From Haloferula sp. BvORR071 (GTDB taxonomy: Bacteria; Verrucomicrobiota; Verrucomicrobiia; Verrucomicrobiales; Akkermansiaceae): a stretch of 64,000 nt of DNA. Each line of letters opens with the position of its first letter. The stretch's first letter is position 1. This document shows positions 35,147 through 43,977 of the stretch, in pieces. The stretch covers positions 62,001 to 126,000 of the forward strand of contig NZ_BATP01000047.1 in the NCBI RefSeq assembly GCF_000739615.1, in the 5' to 3' direction. A program made the position numbers and the translations under genes. The notes below the pieces were generated by a model. The model saw only the letters and a list, made by a program, of their open reading frames with translations. It was not told the DNA's origin and ran no database searches.

Positions 35147-36127
35147 ATGAAAAATCCGCTCGATACGCTGGGCTACAAGCTCCTCTCTTCTTCCGTCAAC
35201 GAAGCCCCAGACGCATCGCTGTTCCCGACTCTTTCCCGCCGCGGATTCATGGCCATGAGCACGGTGCTGGGGAGCAGCTGCTCGATGATTTCCTCGGCCA
35301 AGCCGGAAGCGGGCAATACCGCCCCGACCGCGAAGGTCGATCCGGCCTCGGCCCCGGCCAAGACCGGTCCGAATACCAGCTACCGCACTCCGAAGGTGCA
35401 GGGTCCGGTGCCGCGCAATCCCTCGAACAACCTGCCGGCTTCCGGCGGCTCCGGGATCACCTATTCCCGCGTGGCGGTGACCCAGCCGTACATTGCGATG
35501 ACCTTCGACGATGGTCCGCATCCCTCGAATACCCCGCGCCTGCTGGACATGCTCCGCGAGCGCAACATCAAGGCGACCTTCTACGTGATCGGCCAGAACG
35601 TGGACCTCTATCCGAACGTGCTGCGTCGCACCGTTTCGGAAGGCCACGAGATCGGCAACCACAGCTTCTCCCACCCGATCCTCAGCAAGATGAGCGATTC
35701 CGCGGTGCGCGAGCAACTCACCAAGACCCGCGACGCCGTGGCCCGCGCCACCGGCATCCAGCCGCGGACCATGCGCCCGCCTTACGGTGCCCTGCTCCAG
35801 CGACAGCGCGAGTGGATCCACGCGGAGCTTGGCTACCCCACCATCCTCTGGTCTGTGGACCCGCTGGATTGGAAGCGCCCGGGTCCGGCTGCGGTTACCT
35901 CCCGAATCCTCGCAGGGACCACTCCGGGGGCGATCGTCCTCGCCCACGACTTGCACGGCGGCACCGTGGACGCCATGCCAGCCACGCTCGATGGCCTACT
36001 GCGCAAGGGCTATCAATTCGTCACGGTTTCGCAGTTGCTCGCCATGTCCACCGCTCCGGCAGCCCCGGCTGCGGGGGGGGCTTCGGCTGCGGCGCCGGAG
36101 CCAGAGCCGACCACGGCGGGTCAGTGA
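35147..36127 (+). CDS. Polysaccharide deacetylase with Tat/lipoprotein signal
   Basis: The 326-residue protein begins with a twin-arginine-like signal (LSRRGFMAMSTVLGSSCSM) ending in a lipobox-like GSSC, so it is probably an exported lipoprotein. The NodB homology domain has TFDDGPHPSNTP (near 119), NHSFSHP (metal histidines, near 171), MRPPYGALL and LAHDLHGGT. Family 4 esterases remove N-acetyl groups from peptidoglycan, chitin or xylan O-acetyls. The ATG at 35147 is used; a much longer frame upstream is not coding. The dynamin-like GTPase gene follows after 25 bases. Confidence 0.9.
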   Translation: MKNPLDTLGYKLLSSSVNEAPDASLFPTLSRRGFMAMSTVLGSSCSMISSAKPEAGNTAPTAKVDPASAPAKTGPNTSYRTPKVQGPVPRNPSNNLPASGGSGITYSRVAVTQPYIAMTFDDGPHPSNTPRLLDMLRERNIKATFYVIGQNVDLYPNVLRRTVSEGHEIGNHSFSHPILSKMSDSAVREQLTKTRDAVARATGIQPRTMRPPYGALLQRQREWIHAELGYPTILWSVDPLDWKRPGPAAVTSRILAGTTPGAIVLAHDLHGGTVDAMPATLDGLLRKGYQFVTVSQLLAMSTAPAAPAAGGASAAAPEPEPTTAGQ

Positions 36128-36152
36128 ATCGCGGACTGGCCCAGGATTCGTG

Positions 36153-37856
36153 ATGCCCGGCGAACGCTACTTCGCGGTGCGGGACCGCTTGTCGGAACTG
36201 CTCGGATGGATCGGTGATCTGTCCCGGGAAGTTGCGCTGGAGGATGAGCCGGACCGCCCGGCTCCCGTACTGGCGCGGCCGATCCTGATCGCCGCCATCG
36301 GCGAGGTGAATGCCGGCAAGTCCTCCGTGCTGAATGCTCTCGCCGGCACCGAGATCTGCCCCACCAGCTCCCTGCCGCTGACTGCGGAGGTCCGGCTCTA
36401 CCGCCATGGTGGCGTGGAGAGCGATAATCCGGTGCAGGAGCAACTGGTGGAACTCCGCCGGCCACTGGACTACCTCCGGAATTTCGACCTGCTCGATACC
36501 CCTGGCACGAATAGCAAGCTGAACGGCCACGCTGCGATCTCCGAGCCCTTCCTGGAGCATGCGGACCTGATCCTGGTGGTCTTCACCGCGGAGAATCCTT
36601 GGACCGCCGCGACTTGGGATGCTGTCTCGCGGCTCTCGCCGCAGGCCTTGGAGCGGACCGCTCTGGTGGTCCAGCGCATTGATCTCAAGCAGCCGCAGGA
36701 TATCCCGATCATCCTCGGGCACATGCGGGATCTCTCGTTGAAGCGGCTTGGCAAGGAGATCCCGATCTTCCCGGTCGCCGCCCGTCACGCGCTGGAGGCC
36801 AAGCGGGCCGAGCCCTTCAACTCGGACCAGTGGCGGAGCAGCCGCTTTTCCGACTTCGAGAACTACATTTCCGAGCGCATCTGCGAGTCGATGGACCGTC
36901 GCCAGGTGCTGCACGATGGCTGGCACCACGCCGCCCGTACCCTGCGGCGGCTGGAAAATCACTTCGACGGCCAGCGCCGCGGAATGGCGGACGATTCCTA
37001 CTTTCTCGGCAACATCGAGCGCGAGATGGACGCCTTGCGCGACAGTTCGCTGCTGGCCGCGCCGGAGGCCATGGGTGCGGCGCTGGAGCGCTACCGCAGC
37101 GAGGTTGACCGGGTGCTCCGCAATCTCCGCTCGCGGCTCGGGTGGTGGCGGTCGCTGGCCCGCCTCTTCAGCGGGGATGGCACCGCCGCAGAGGTGGAGA
37201 CCGCCTTTGCCGCCCGGATGCAAGAAGTCGCCATCGGTTTCGGCCGGGATGACGCCGCGCGCCTGGTGGATGCCTGCAATCAGCAATGGGAAAGCGTGCG
37301 CCCGCAGATCCGCGAGCGCATGGGCATTGAGCCCGGCCCCTGTGCGATTGCCGGCGAAGCCCGCGAGGGAATTGTCACCCGCTTTGTCGCCCGCTTGGAA
37401 AAGGCCGTGCCGCAGGCGCTTGCCAGCCTGCGGGTGCGCGGCGTGCTGGATCCGCTGGTCCGGCGCCGGAATTCCTCGCTCAAGGGCTTCACTGCGATCG
37501 GCCTGCTCTTGGTCATTGGCGCGGGGGCTTGCGGTACCTTCGGCTCGCAGCACATCGCCCTAAGCCTCCTGATTGCCGCGGTGGCGGTCTTTTTCCTCGC
37601 GGCGGTCATTGCCTGGGTCACCGGGTCCCGCATCACCGCGAACTACAAGGAGCGCCTGCTCGCCGGTGCCCCGACCTTTGCGGATGGCTTGAAAGCCCAC
37701 CACGGCGAGGCGATCCGCTTCCTCTTCCGCGACTACTCCGGCAGCCTGCTGGAAGTACGCCGCCGCCTTGCCTCCGAGCGGGCCCTGCTCCAGCCGCGGT
37801 TAGAGCGCTCGAATTCGCTCTACATCGCGCTGAAGTCGGTGGAGCTGGATCTTTGA
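36153..37856 (+). CDS. Dynamin-family large GTPase, membrane-anchored
   Basis: The 567-residue protein has G1 IGEVNAGKSSVLNAL (near 50), a likely G2 threonine in SSLPLT, G3 DLLDTPGTNS, and G4-like QRIDLKQ, then a long helical stalk region. A hairpin-like hydrophobic pair (AIGLLLVIGAGACGTFGSQ and LIAAVAVFFLAAVIAW, residues 450-490) suggests membrane insertion near the C-terminus. Bacterial dynamin-like proteins remodel membranes. The start at 36153 is just before the conserved helix. It is 25 bases downstream of the deacetylase gene, same strand. Confidence 0.84.
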   Translation: MPGERYFAVRDRLSELLGWIGDLSREVALEDEPDRPAPVLARPILIAAIGEVNAGKSSVLNALAGTEICPTSSLPLTAEVRLYRHGGVESDNPVQEQLVELRRPLDYLRNFDLLDTPGTNSKLNGHAAISEPFLEHADLILVVFTAENPWTAATWDAVSRLSPQALERTALVVQRIDLKQPQDIPIILGHMRDLSLKRLGKEIPIFPVAARHALEAKRAEPFNSDQWRSSRFSDFENYISERICESMDRRQVLHDGWHHAARTLRRLENHFDGQRRGMADDSYFLGNIEREMDALRDSSLLAAPEAMGAALERYRSEVDRVLRNLRSRLGWWRSLARLFSGDGTAAEVETAFAARMQEVAIGFGRDDAARLVDACNQQWESVRPQIRERMGIEPGPCAIAGEAREGIVTRFVARLEKAVPQALASLRVRGVLDPLVRRRNSSLKGFTAIGLLLVIGAGACGTFGSQHIALSLLIAAVAVFFLAAVIAWVTGSRITANYKERLLAGAPTFADGLKAHHGEAIRFLFRDYSGSLLEVRRRLASERALLQPRLERSNSLYIALKSVELDL

Positions 37857-37946
37857 TCGGGTGCTCCAGAATCAGGCCACCCGGATCCACAGCAGGGAGT
37901 GTCCGTTTTTGCGACCTTCCTGGCCACTCTTCCGATCAACAAGAAA

Positions 37947-37969
37947 CCCGGAGGCGTTGCGCCTCCGGG
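37947..37969. terminator. Hairpin between convergent genes
   Basis: CCCGGAGGCG-TTG-CGCCTCCGGG is a perfect 10-bp stem. No T run follows on either strand. It lies between the convergent GTPase and EF-hand genes and may end one or both transcripts. Confidence 0.6.
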
Positions 37970-38040
37970 CTACATGAGTCAGGGAATTCCGGGGATAAAT
38001 CCGTTATTCGATTGGTCCGCCTGACGAAGGGGCTGGCTGA

Positions 38041-38559
38041 TTATTCGCCTGCCTTCTTCTCTTCCGGCTTCGGCTGGTTTTCGCCGCCGCGACCACCGCG
38101 ACGACCACCGCCTTGGCCGCCTTCGCCGCCACGGCCGCCCGGGCCCATTCCACCGCGGAGCGCCATGCGCTCTTCCGGCGTGGCAGCCTTCGCTTCTTCA
38201 GGGCTGACTTTACCGTCCTTGTCGGTGTCGTACTTTTCGATCAGCGCCTTGCGCTTGGCCTGGCGGGCTTCGCGGAGGGCCTTGGTTTCCTCGTCGTTGA
38301 GCTTGCCGTCCTTGTCCTTGTCGAACTCTTCGAGATCCTTCTTCTCCTGCTCCGCGCGGCGGGCCTGCATGGCTTCGCGCATGGCCTTGGTCTCGTCGTC
38401 GCTCAGCTTGCCGTCGCCGTCCTTGTCATACTCCTTGATGATTTCGGGCGGGAGCTGGCGGTTGCCCGGGCCGCGGCGTTGGCCACCCTCTTCCTGGGCG
38501 TGGACGCCGAGGGTGCCGGCAGCGAGGGCGAGGGCGATCCATGTGATTTTGGTCTTCAT
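38041..38559 (-). CDS. Secreted EF-hand calcium-binding protein
   Basis: This 172-residue exported protein has a signal peptide (MKTKITWIALALAAGTLGVHA). Three EF-hand loops are present: DKDGDGKLSDDE, DKDKDGKLNDEE and DTDKDGKVSPEE, each with full acidic coordinating positions and the Gly at position 6. A charged Gly/Arg tail follows. It should bind calcium in the periplasm or outside. The start at 38559 matches the signal peptide. It diverges from the cdsA gene. Confidence 0.88.
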   Translation of the reverse strand: MKTKITWIALALAAGTLGVHAQEEGGQRRGPGNRQLPPEIIKEYDKDGDGKLSDDETKAMREAMQARRAEQEKKDLEEFDKDKDGKLNDEETKALREARQAKRKALIEKYDTDKDGKVSPEEAKAATPEERMALRGGMGPGGRGGEGGQGGGRRGGRGGENQPKPEEKKAGE

Positions 38560-38719
38560 CGGTCTATCGGTTCTATGGGTTGGTTCAGTTTGATCTGCGA
38601 TCTTTCCAAGGGCGGGTGGCCGATCCGCCGTTGATGGCAGGGGAACCCGGTTTTTTCGCCAAGGTTGCGCGGTGGATTGAATTTGCCTCCTGCCCCCCGG
38701 CGGGCTTGGATGCGCCCGG

Positions 38720-39697
38720 ATGTCGCAAGCCGCGCCGGATAATTCAAAACGAACGACTTTCCTGCGCCGCAGCGCCAGCACGCTGGGCCTCTGGGCCGTG
38801 GTCGCCATCGCCCTCGCCAGCCGCCAGGCATGGGCCTATGTCGGGCTGGTCGGAGTGCTCACGCTGATTTCCACCCTGGAGTATTTCCAGATGCTCAAGG
38901 CGGGTGGGGTGAAGTGCTTCCCTCGCTACGGCATGCTACTGGCAGTGGCGTATTCGGGGGCGCTCTACTGGATTCTCCTGAATACCGGCGGCCTTGCCGC
39001 TGCGCCGTTCAGCGGAGAGGGCATCGATCTGTCCCATTGCATGCTGCCGAAATTCCTCGCCCTGCGTGAGTGGATCGATGGCATCGCTATCTTCGCCGCC
39101 CTTGCCGGCACCTTCATCCTGCAACTCCGTCACCCGATCCGCGGCTCGGAACCCTTGCAGGCGGTAGCCAGCAATGTCCTCGGCTTCGTCTACATCGCCT
39201 TTCTCTTCAACTTCGCCGCGCGCATTGTCTTCCTCGTTCCTGGCCCTGGCCAGGTTCCCGGCGCGATGGTCCTGCTGTGGATGATCGCAGTGACCAAGTT
39301 CAGCGACATGGGCGCCTACATCGTCGGCTCCATGATCGGGAAGCACAAGATGATCCCTCATGTGAGCCCGGGGAAAACCTGGCAGGGCTTCGGTGGCGCG
39401 ATCTTCTTTGCCCTGCTCGCGGGCTGCGGGCTCTACGGGTTCTTTCAGGACGACATGCCGCATTTTGCGGCGGGGCTGCATGTGCTGGGTGGCTGGGTGA
39501 ATGTCCTTGTTCTCAGCATCGTGCTCTGCCTGCTGGCCGTTGTGGGTGACCTCGCGGAGAGTGTGGTGAAACGCAGCCTGAATGTGAAGGACTCCGGCCA
39601 CATGCTGCCGGGCATCGGCGGCGCGCTCGACCTGATCGATAGCCTCTGCTTCACCGCTCCCGTCTTGTATTTCTATCTCAAATGGATGTCGCTCTGA
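38720..39697 (+). CDS. cdsA: Phosphatidate cytidylyltransferase
   Basis: This 325-residue polytopic enzyme makes CDP-diacylglycerol from phosphatidate and CTP, the branch point of phospholipid synthesis. It carries the conserved CDP-lipid synthase region: KFSDMGAYIVGSMIGKHKM followed by IPHVSPGKTWQGFGGAI, then GDLAESVVKRSLNVKDSG and HMLPGIGGALDLIDSL. Length fits the family. It overlaps dxr by 16 bases, the usual cdsA-dxr arrangement of many bacteria. A uppS gene is not adjacent. Confidence 0.94.
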   Translation: MSQAAPDNSKRTTFLRRSASTLGLWAVVAIALASRQAWAYVGLVGVLTLISTLEYFQMLKAGGVKCFPRYGMLLAVAYSGALYWILLNTGGLAAAPFSGEGIDLSHCMLPKFLALREWIDGIAIFAALAGTFILQLRHPIRGSEPLQAVASNVLGFVYIAFLFNFAARIVFLVPGPGQVPGAMVLLWMIAVTKFSDMGAYIVGSMIGKHKMIPHVSPGKTWQGFGGAIFFALLAGCGLYGFFQDDMPHFAAGLHVLGGWVNVLVLSIVLCLLAVVGDLAESVVKRSLNVKDSGHMLPGIGGALDLIDSLCFTAPVLYFYLKWMSL

Positions 39698-40875
39698 ACG
39701 CCGCCGGAAGGCGCAAGAAGGTGGTGCTGTTAGGCTCGACGGGATCGATCGGCTGCTCGACCCTGGAAGTGGCGCGACTGCTGCCGGAGCGCATTGAGCT
39801 GATCGGCCTCGCCGCGAATGGCAGCGTGGATGCCCTCGCCAAGCAGGTTCGCGAGACCGGCGTGAAGCATGCCGCGCTCTACGATATCTCGAAGCTCGAT
39901 CAACTGCGCGCCGCCGTCCCTTCCGACGTGAAGATCTACGCCGGGCCTGAGGGCCTCGCGGAACTCGCGACGCTCGAAGACGCGGAGATGGTGCTGGTCT
40001 CCATTATCGGGACCGCAGGTCTGTGGCCGGCATTGGCAGCGATCGAAGCAGGCAAGGATTTGGCCGTTGCCTCAAAGGAGATTCTCGTGATGGCGGGTGA
40101 AGTCGTCACCGCCGCCGCCGCGCGCAAGGGCGTGAAACTCATCCCGGTGGACAGCGAGCACAACGCGATCTTCCAGTGCCTCGACGGCCACCGCGGCGGT
40201 GAGAAGGAAGTCTCGCGGCTGATTCTAACGGCTTCCGGCGGACCCTTCCGTTGCCTGCCTGCGGAGAAGCTGCCGGAGGTCACCCTCGCCCAGGCCCTCA
40301 AGCATCCCACCTGGGAGATGGGTCGCAAGATCACCATCGATTCCGCCACGCTCTTCAACAAGGGCCTGGAGATGATCGAGGCCAAGTGGCTCTTCGGCAT
40401 CGGTATGGAGCGCATCGATGTGGTGGTGCATCCGCAGAGCATCGTTCACTCGATGGTCGAGTTCATTGACGGCTCGGTGCTCGCGCAACTGAGCACGACC
40501 GACATGTGCTTCCCGATCCAGTATGCGCTCACTTGGCCCGAGCGCCTGGCCGGTGGGCTGAAGCCACTGGACTTCGTCAAGCTGGCCAAGCTCGACTTCG
40601 AGGAACCGCGCCATGCCGACTTCCCCGCACTCAAGCTGGCCCGCGACGCGGGTCTTACCGGGGGCACCCTGCCTGCCGTTTTCAATGCCGCGAACGAAAT
40701 TGCCGTGGATGCCTTCATCGCCGGAGCAATCCGCTTCCCGGATATCTGGAGAGTGGTCGCTGAGACCATGCACGCGCACGAGGTGATGCCGGCTTCGTCG
40801 CTGGAAAGCACGATCATGGCGGATGCGTGGGCGCGCCGCGAGGCGAGCGGTCGTCTAGGGGCGGTGGCGAAGTGA
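39682..40875 (+). CDS. dxr: 1-deoxy-D-xylulose 5-phosphate reductoisomerase
   Basis: This 397-residue enzyme catalyses the second step of the methylerythritol phosphate isoprenoid pathway using NADPH. Motifs: nucleotide-binding LLGSTGSIGCSTLEV, VASKEILVMAGEVV, the metal/substrate region PVDSEHNAIFQCL, SGGPFR, KHPTWEMGRKITIDSATL followed by FNKGLEMIEA, and the C-terminal GGTLPAVFNAANEIAVDAF. It begins inside the end of cdsA and is probably translationally coupled to it. Length and residues are normal. Confidence 0.97.
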   Translation: MDVALNAAGRRKKVVLLGSTGSIGCSTLEVARLLPERIELIGLAANGSVDALAKQVRETGVKHAALYDISKLDQLRAAVPSDVKIYAGPEGLAELATLEDAEMVLVSIIGTAGLWPALAAIEAGKDLAVASKEILVMAGEVVTAAAARKGVKLIPVDSEHNAIFQCLDGHRGGEKEVSRLILTASGGPFRCLPAEKLPEVTLAQALKHPTWEMGRKITIDSATLFNKGLEMIEAKWLFGIGMERIDVVVHPQSIVHSMVEFIDGSVLAQLSTTDMCFPIQYALTWPERLAGGLKPLDFVKLAKLDFEEPRHADFPALKLARDAGLTGGTLPAVFNAANEIAVDAFIAGAIRFPDIWRVVAETMHAHEVMPASSLESTIMADAWARREASGRLGAVAK

Positions 40876-40903
40876 GCGTGGTCTTGTGGATGGTTTCAAC
40901 GGC

Positions 40904-40930
40904 TTCCTATGTCCCTAGGGGACATAGGAA
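40904..40930. terminator. Perfect 12-bp palindrome after dxr
   Basis: TTCCTATGTCCC-TAG-GGGACATAGGAA lies 28 bases past the dxr stop. It can form a hairpin and could stop transcription, although no T run follows. It does not match the dispersed repeat families. Confidence 0.5.
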
Positions 40931-40955
40931 GAATGGCGCTAACTTAAGGCCGGTT

Positions 40956-41207
40956 TCATCTGAAACGCACCCAAGGTTTGAACTTGAGATTTCTAGATCG
41001 AACAATCATCCAAATTAGAATTGGAGGACTTAGGAATCCGATCGAAAGAAACCACCACGTTCCAAAAATCGTGGCAAGATAGGCGTAGTCCATCTTCCCG
41101 CCCTCATATATTTCTGTCGGGGAATGCTGCCAAGCAACCCAGACCATCCCACCGCTAAAGAGCAGTGATAGGCAAAATGCCACAATGATGACCAACATTG
41201 GCTTCAT
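40956..41207 (-). CDS. Small two-span membrane protein
   Basis: The 83-residue product has two hydrophobic spans (MLVIIVAFCLSLLFSGGMVW and YLATIFGTWWFLSIGFL) separated by a short polar loop with HSPTEIYEGG. The region is noticeably lower in GC than its neighbours, which may mean transfer. The start at 41207 gives MKPMLVII. I know no family; it could be a short hypothetical or an inner-membrane accessory protein. Confidence 0.5.
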   Translation of the reverse strand: MKPMLVIIVAFCLSLLFSGGMVWVAWQHSPTEIYEGGKMDYAYLATIFGTWWFLSIGFLSPPILIWMIVRSRNLKFKPWVRFR

Positions 41208-41340
41208 TTCTTCGCCAGCATTGCAAGTTTCCGGGCGGATTGGCAGCAGTTCCCTGCAAAATCAATCCGACGCCCCACTCGGCTAGCCTTCCAAGGATGC
41301 CAGAGAACACCTGTCCCTGAGGGCACATTCCCAAGTTCTT

Positions 41341-41364
41341 GCGGCTTGCAAAGCCGCGCTCCCA
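41341..41364. repeat. Dispersed palindrome, family A, copy 5
   Basis: GCGGCTTGCAAAGCCGCGCT followed by CCCA, 18 bases before the ABC exporter start. A leader hairpin there could affect translation. Confidence 0.68.
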
Positions 41365-41381
41365 CGTCTCCCATCCCCGCC

Positions 41382-43166
41382 ATGCCGAAGGCGAAGGCGG
41401 GCGCGGAGAAGAAGAGAAGTGACATCAAGGGTGGACTCGCGTGGGTGCTTTCCTATGTGCGGCCCTATCGGGGGATTTTCATTCCCTCGGTCATCGCGCT
41501 CTTTTTGACCGCCGGGCTCTCGTTGGCCTTTCCTTGGTTCCTGAAAGATCTCGTCGGCGACCCGGCGGATGCGTGGAGGAAGGGCGTGGACGCGGTGGCC
41601 ACCCGCAAGAAGGCCGACGAGAAGATCCTCTGGCTGATGGGGATCCTCGCGGTCCAAGCCTTCGTCGCCTACCTGCGGGTGCGCGGTTTCTCGCGGGCCG
41701 GGGAGTCCGCGCTGAATGACCTGCGTCGCGATCTCTTCGGGCACTTGCTCAAGTTGCCGGTGCCCTTCTTCCAGGACCAGCGCTCGGGCTCGATCAGCAA
41801 TCGCGTCTCCGCCGACCTTGTGACGGTCCGTGAGACCTTTCTGAACACCTTGCCGCAGGCCGCGCGCCACAGCGTGATTCTCACTGGCAGCGTCATCGCC
41901 GTCTTCTGTTTGTCCTGGAAGCTCTCGCTGGTGATGCTGGCGTGCGTGCCCCTTGTGGTGCTGGCGGTGGCGATCTCCGGGCGCAAGGTCCGCAAATTCT
42001 CGCGCGATGCCCAGGACTCACTCGCTGAGGCCGGGATGGTCATGGAGGAGAGCGTGCAGGGCATTGCTGATGTGAAAGCCTTCTCGAACGAGGGCTTCGA
42101 GAAGACCCGTTACGATCGGGCGCTCGACCGCTTCTTGGGCGTGGCGCTGCGTGGCGCCGCGGCACGCGCGGCCTTCTTGTCCTTCATCATCTTCGTGATG
42201 TTTGGCACCATCGGTTGCGTGGTCTGGTATGGCTCGCACATGCTGGCCAGCCACGCGATTGACCAGACCAACTTCCTTGGCTTCATCATCTTCAGCGTCT
42301 TCGTCGGCGCTTCGCTGGGCTCTATGCCTGAGGTCGTCTCGCAGCTCCAGGCGATGTCCGGTGCGACCGAGCGCCTGCGCGAGATCATGGCGGAGAAGCC
42401 GGAAAGCAGCGGCAGCCGCGAGATCGCCAGGCTCGAAGGCGCGCTGGCCTTCGACAATGTAAGCTTCCGCTATCCCTCGCGGCCGGAGGCTCCGGTGCTG
42501 CACGAGCTGTCCTTCACCGCGGAGCCGGGCAAGCGCGTTGCACTGGTCGGTCCCTCGGGTGCGGGCAAGTCCACGGTCTTCTCGCTGATCCTCGGCTTCA
42601 ACCGCCCGGAAAGCGGCCAAGTGCTTTTCGATGGCCACGATGCCGCGGACTTCGAATTGGCGGCGCTGCGCAAGCAGATCGCGGTGGTGCCGCAGGAGGT
42701 CCTGCTCTTCGGCGGCTCGATCCGCGAGAATATCGAATACGGCCGCCCCGGTGCCAGCTCTGCGGAGATCGAAGCCGCTGCCAAACAGGCGAACGCTCAC
42801 GAATTCATCTCCAAGCTACCCGAGGGCTACGACACCACCGTCGGCCCGCGCGGGGTGAAGCTTTCCGGCGGTCAGCGGCAACGCATCGCCATCGCCCGCG
42901 CGATCCTGGCGGACCCGCGGATCCTTCTTTTGGACGAGGCAACGAGCGCCTTGGACACCGAGAGCGAGCGCCTCGTGAATGAAGCTCTCGAGCGCCTGAT
43001 GGCAGGCCGCACCAGCCTCGTCATCGCGCACCGGCTGTCCACCGTTCGCCATGCGGACACCATTCTCGTGATGAATCACGGCAAGCTCGTCGAGAGCGGC
43101 ACGCATGCCGAGCTGATCGAGAAGCAGGGGACCTATCACCTGCTGGCGGAGACGCAGCTCTTGTGA
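41382..43166 (+). CDS. MsbA-type ABC exporter, fused permease and ATPase
   Basis: The 594-residue half-transporter has six membrane spans in the first 325 residues and an ATPase domain in the rest. Walker A LVGPSGAGKSTVFSL (near 388), Q-loop region AVVPQEVLLFGG, signature VKLSGGQRQRIAIARA, Walker B ILLLDEATSALD and the H-loop VIAHRLSTVRHAD are all present. Related proteins flip lipid A or export lipids or drugs. A basic N-terminus (MPKAKAGAEKKRSD) precedes the first span. The ATG at 41382 is used. It is monocistronic, with the REP-bounded RAYT element directly downstream. Confidence 0.92.
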   Translation: MPKAKAGAEKKRSDIKGGLAWVLSYVRPYRGIFIPSVIALFLTAGLSLAFPWFLKDLVGDPADAWRKGVDAVATRKKADEKILWLMGILAVQAFVAYLRVRGFSRAGESALNDLRRDLFGHLLKLPVPFFQDQRSGSISNRVSADLVTVRETFLNTLPQAARHSVILTGSVIAVFCLSWKLSLVMLACVPLVVLAVAISGRKVRKFSRDAQDSLAEAGMVMEESVQGIADVKAFSNEGFEKTRYDRALDRFLGVALRGAAARAAFLSFIIFVMFGTIGCVVWYGSHMLASHAIDQTNFLGFIIFSVFVGASLGSMPEVVSQLQAMSGATERLREIMAEKPESSGSREIARLEGALAFDNVSFRYPSRPEAPVLHELSFTAEPGKRVALVGPSGAGKSTVFSLILGFNRPESGQVLFDGHDAADFELAALRKQIAVVPQEVLLFGGSIRENIEYGRPGASSAEIEAAAKQANAHEFISKLPEGYDTTVGPRGVKLSGGQRQRIAIARAILADPRILLLDEATSALDTESERLVNEALERLMAGRTSLVIAHRLSTVRHADTILVMNHGKLVESGTHAELIEKQGTYHLLAETQLL

Positions 43167-43183
43167 CGGGAGCGGCTGCTTTC

Positions 43184-43220
43184 CAAGGGCACGTAGTCCC
43201 GCGCTTTAGCCGGACGAAGT
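43184..43220 (+). repeat. REP-like palindrome, left copy
   Basis: CAAGGGCACGTAGTCCCGCG continues CTTTAGCCGGACGAAGT. It is the left end of the RAYT element. The core CCGCGCTTTAGCCGG can fold, with a TTTA-type loop. Confidence 0.8.
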
Positions 43221-43290
43221 AAGTGAAGAGCTGTCTTTACCCCGGGCCCCCGGGTGAATGCTCCCCCCAGAGGATCTTCAGGCGCGCCGG

Positions 43291-43881
43291 TCAGTCATCC
43301 CAGCCTCTCCCGTAATCCAGCACGGGATACTGCTTCCAGATCCTGACCGCCGATTCCCGGTCCTCCGACTCGAGAAAATCCAGGGCGCTCGAGAATGGCC
43401 AATCCAGCCAGGATTCCACATAGTCATGCTTCACCGGATTGTGATGGATGTAGTTGATCGTCGCCCAGAAGTGATCGCTGTTCTGCATCGCGCGATCTGA
43501 GGCGGAATGCCACACCTGTCGTCCGCGGGTATCTTCCTCGCCATTCCATTGAAAGGAAGTCTTGCCGTGAAGTTCGCCGAGCAGCTTCACCGTGGCGCGG
43601 ATATCTGCGCTGGGAACGAGGACATGATAGTGGTTCGGCAGCACGCACCAAGCGACGGGTTGGACGGGCAAATGCTCCACAAGCATGCGCGAGAAGGTCT
43701 CCAAACGATCCTCCGAATAACCGATATGATCACGGTGCTCATAGCAGGCAGCCGAGATGTGAGAGTGGATGTTGCCTTGGTCGAAATGAGGCGGACGATG
43801 CCAAGGACGCTTCAATAGCTTCCGGCGCGCAAGCCAAGCCTCCCGCTGGGCGGGGCTGAGCTTGCGCCACTGGTAGGACAT
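43291..43881 (-). CDS. REP-associated tyrosine transposase (RAYT, Y1/IS200-like)
   Basis: The 196-residue protein matches the TnpA_REP/RAYT family of the Y1 transposase superfamily, single-strand DNA nucleases that act on REP hairpins. Family marks are RPWHRPPHF near the start, the HUH pair in WCVLPNHYHVLV (His-x-His), WHSASDRAMQNSDHFW, and the tyrosine motif NYIHHNPVKHDYVESWLDWPFSSALDF. The catalytic tyrosine is expected in NYIHHNPV. The start at 43881 (MSYQWRKLSPAQREAW) is chosen because upstream codons read into the repeat region. It is flanked on both sides by the repeat it presumably recognises. No other transposase is nearby. Confidence 0.9.
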   Translation of the reverse strand: MSYQWRKLSPAQREAWLARRKLLKRPWHRPPHFDQGNIHSHISAACYEHRDHIGYSEDRLETFSRMLVEHLPVQPVAWCVLPNHYHVLVPSADIRATVKLLGELHGKTSFQWNGEEDTRGRQVWHSASDRAMQNSDHFWATINYIHHNPVKHDYVESWLDWPFSSALDFLESEDRESAVRIWKQYPVLDYGRGWDD

Positions 43882-43940
43882 GATCGTGCTATAACCTATA
43901 GGATCCCAGAGGTGCAAGGGTGTAGCAGGCGTCGAGGGTC

Positions 43941-43977
43941 GCTTCGTCCGCCTGAAGGCCGGGACTACGTGCCCTTG
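43941..43977 (-). repeat. REP-like palindrome, middle variant copy
   Basis: Read on the minus strand it begins CAAGGGCACGTAGTCCCGGC and continues CTTCAGGCGGACGAAGC. Its ends match the left copy, but both halves of the central stem are changed together (GGC/GCC in place of GCGC/GGC), which preserves pairing. Confidence 0.75.

Noticed and set aside
36021-37553. A 510-residue minus-strand frame opposite the GTPase.
   Set aside because: No motif, antisense to a gene with intact G1, G3 and G4 motifs.
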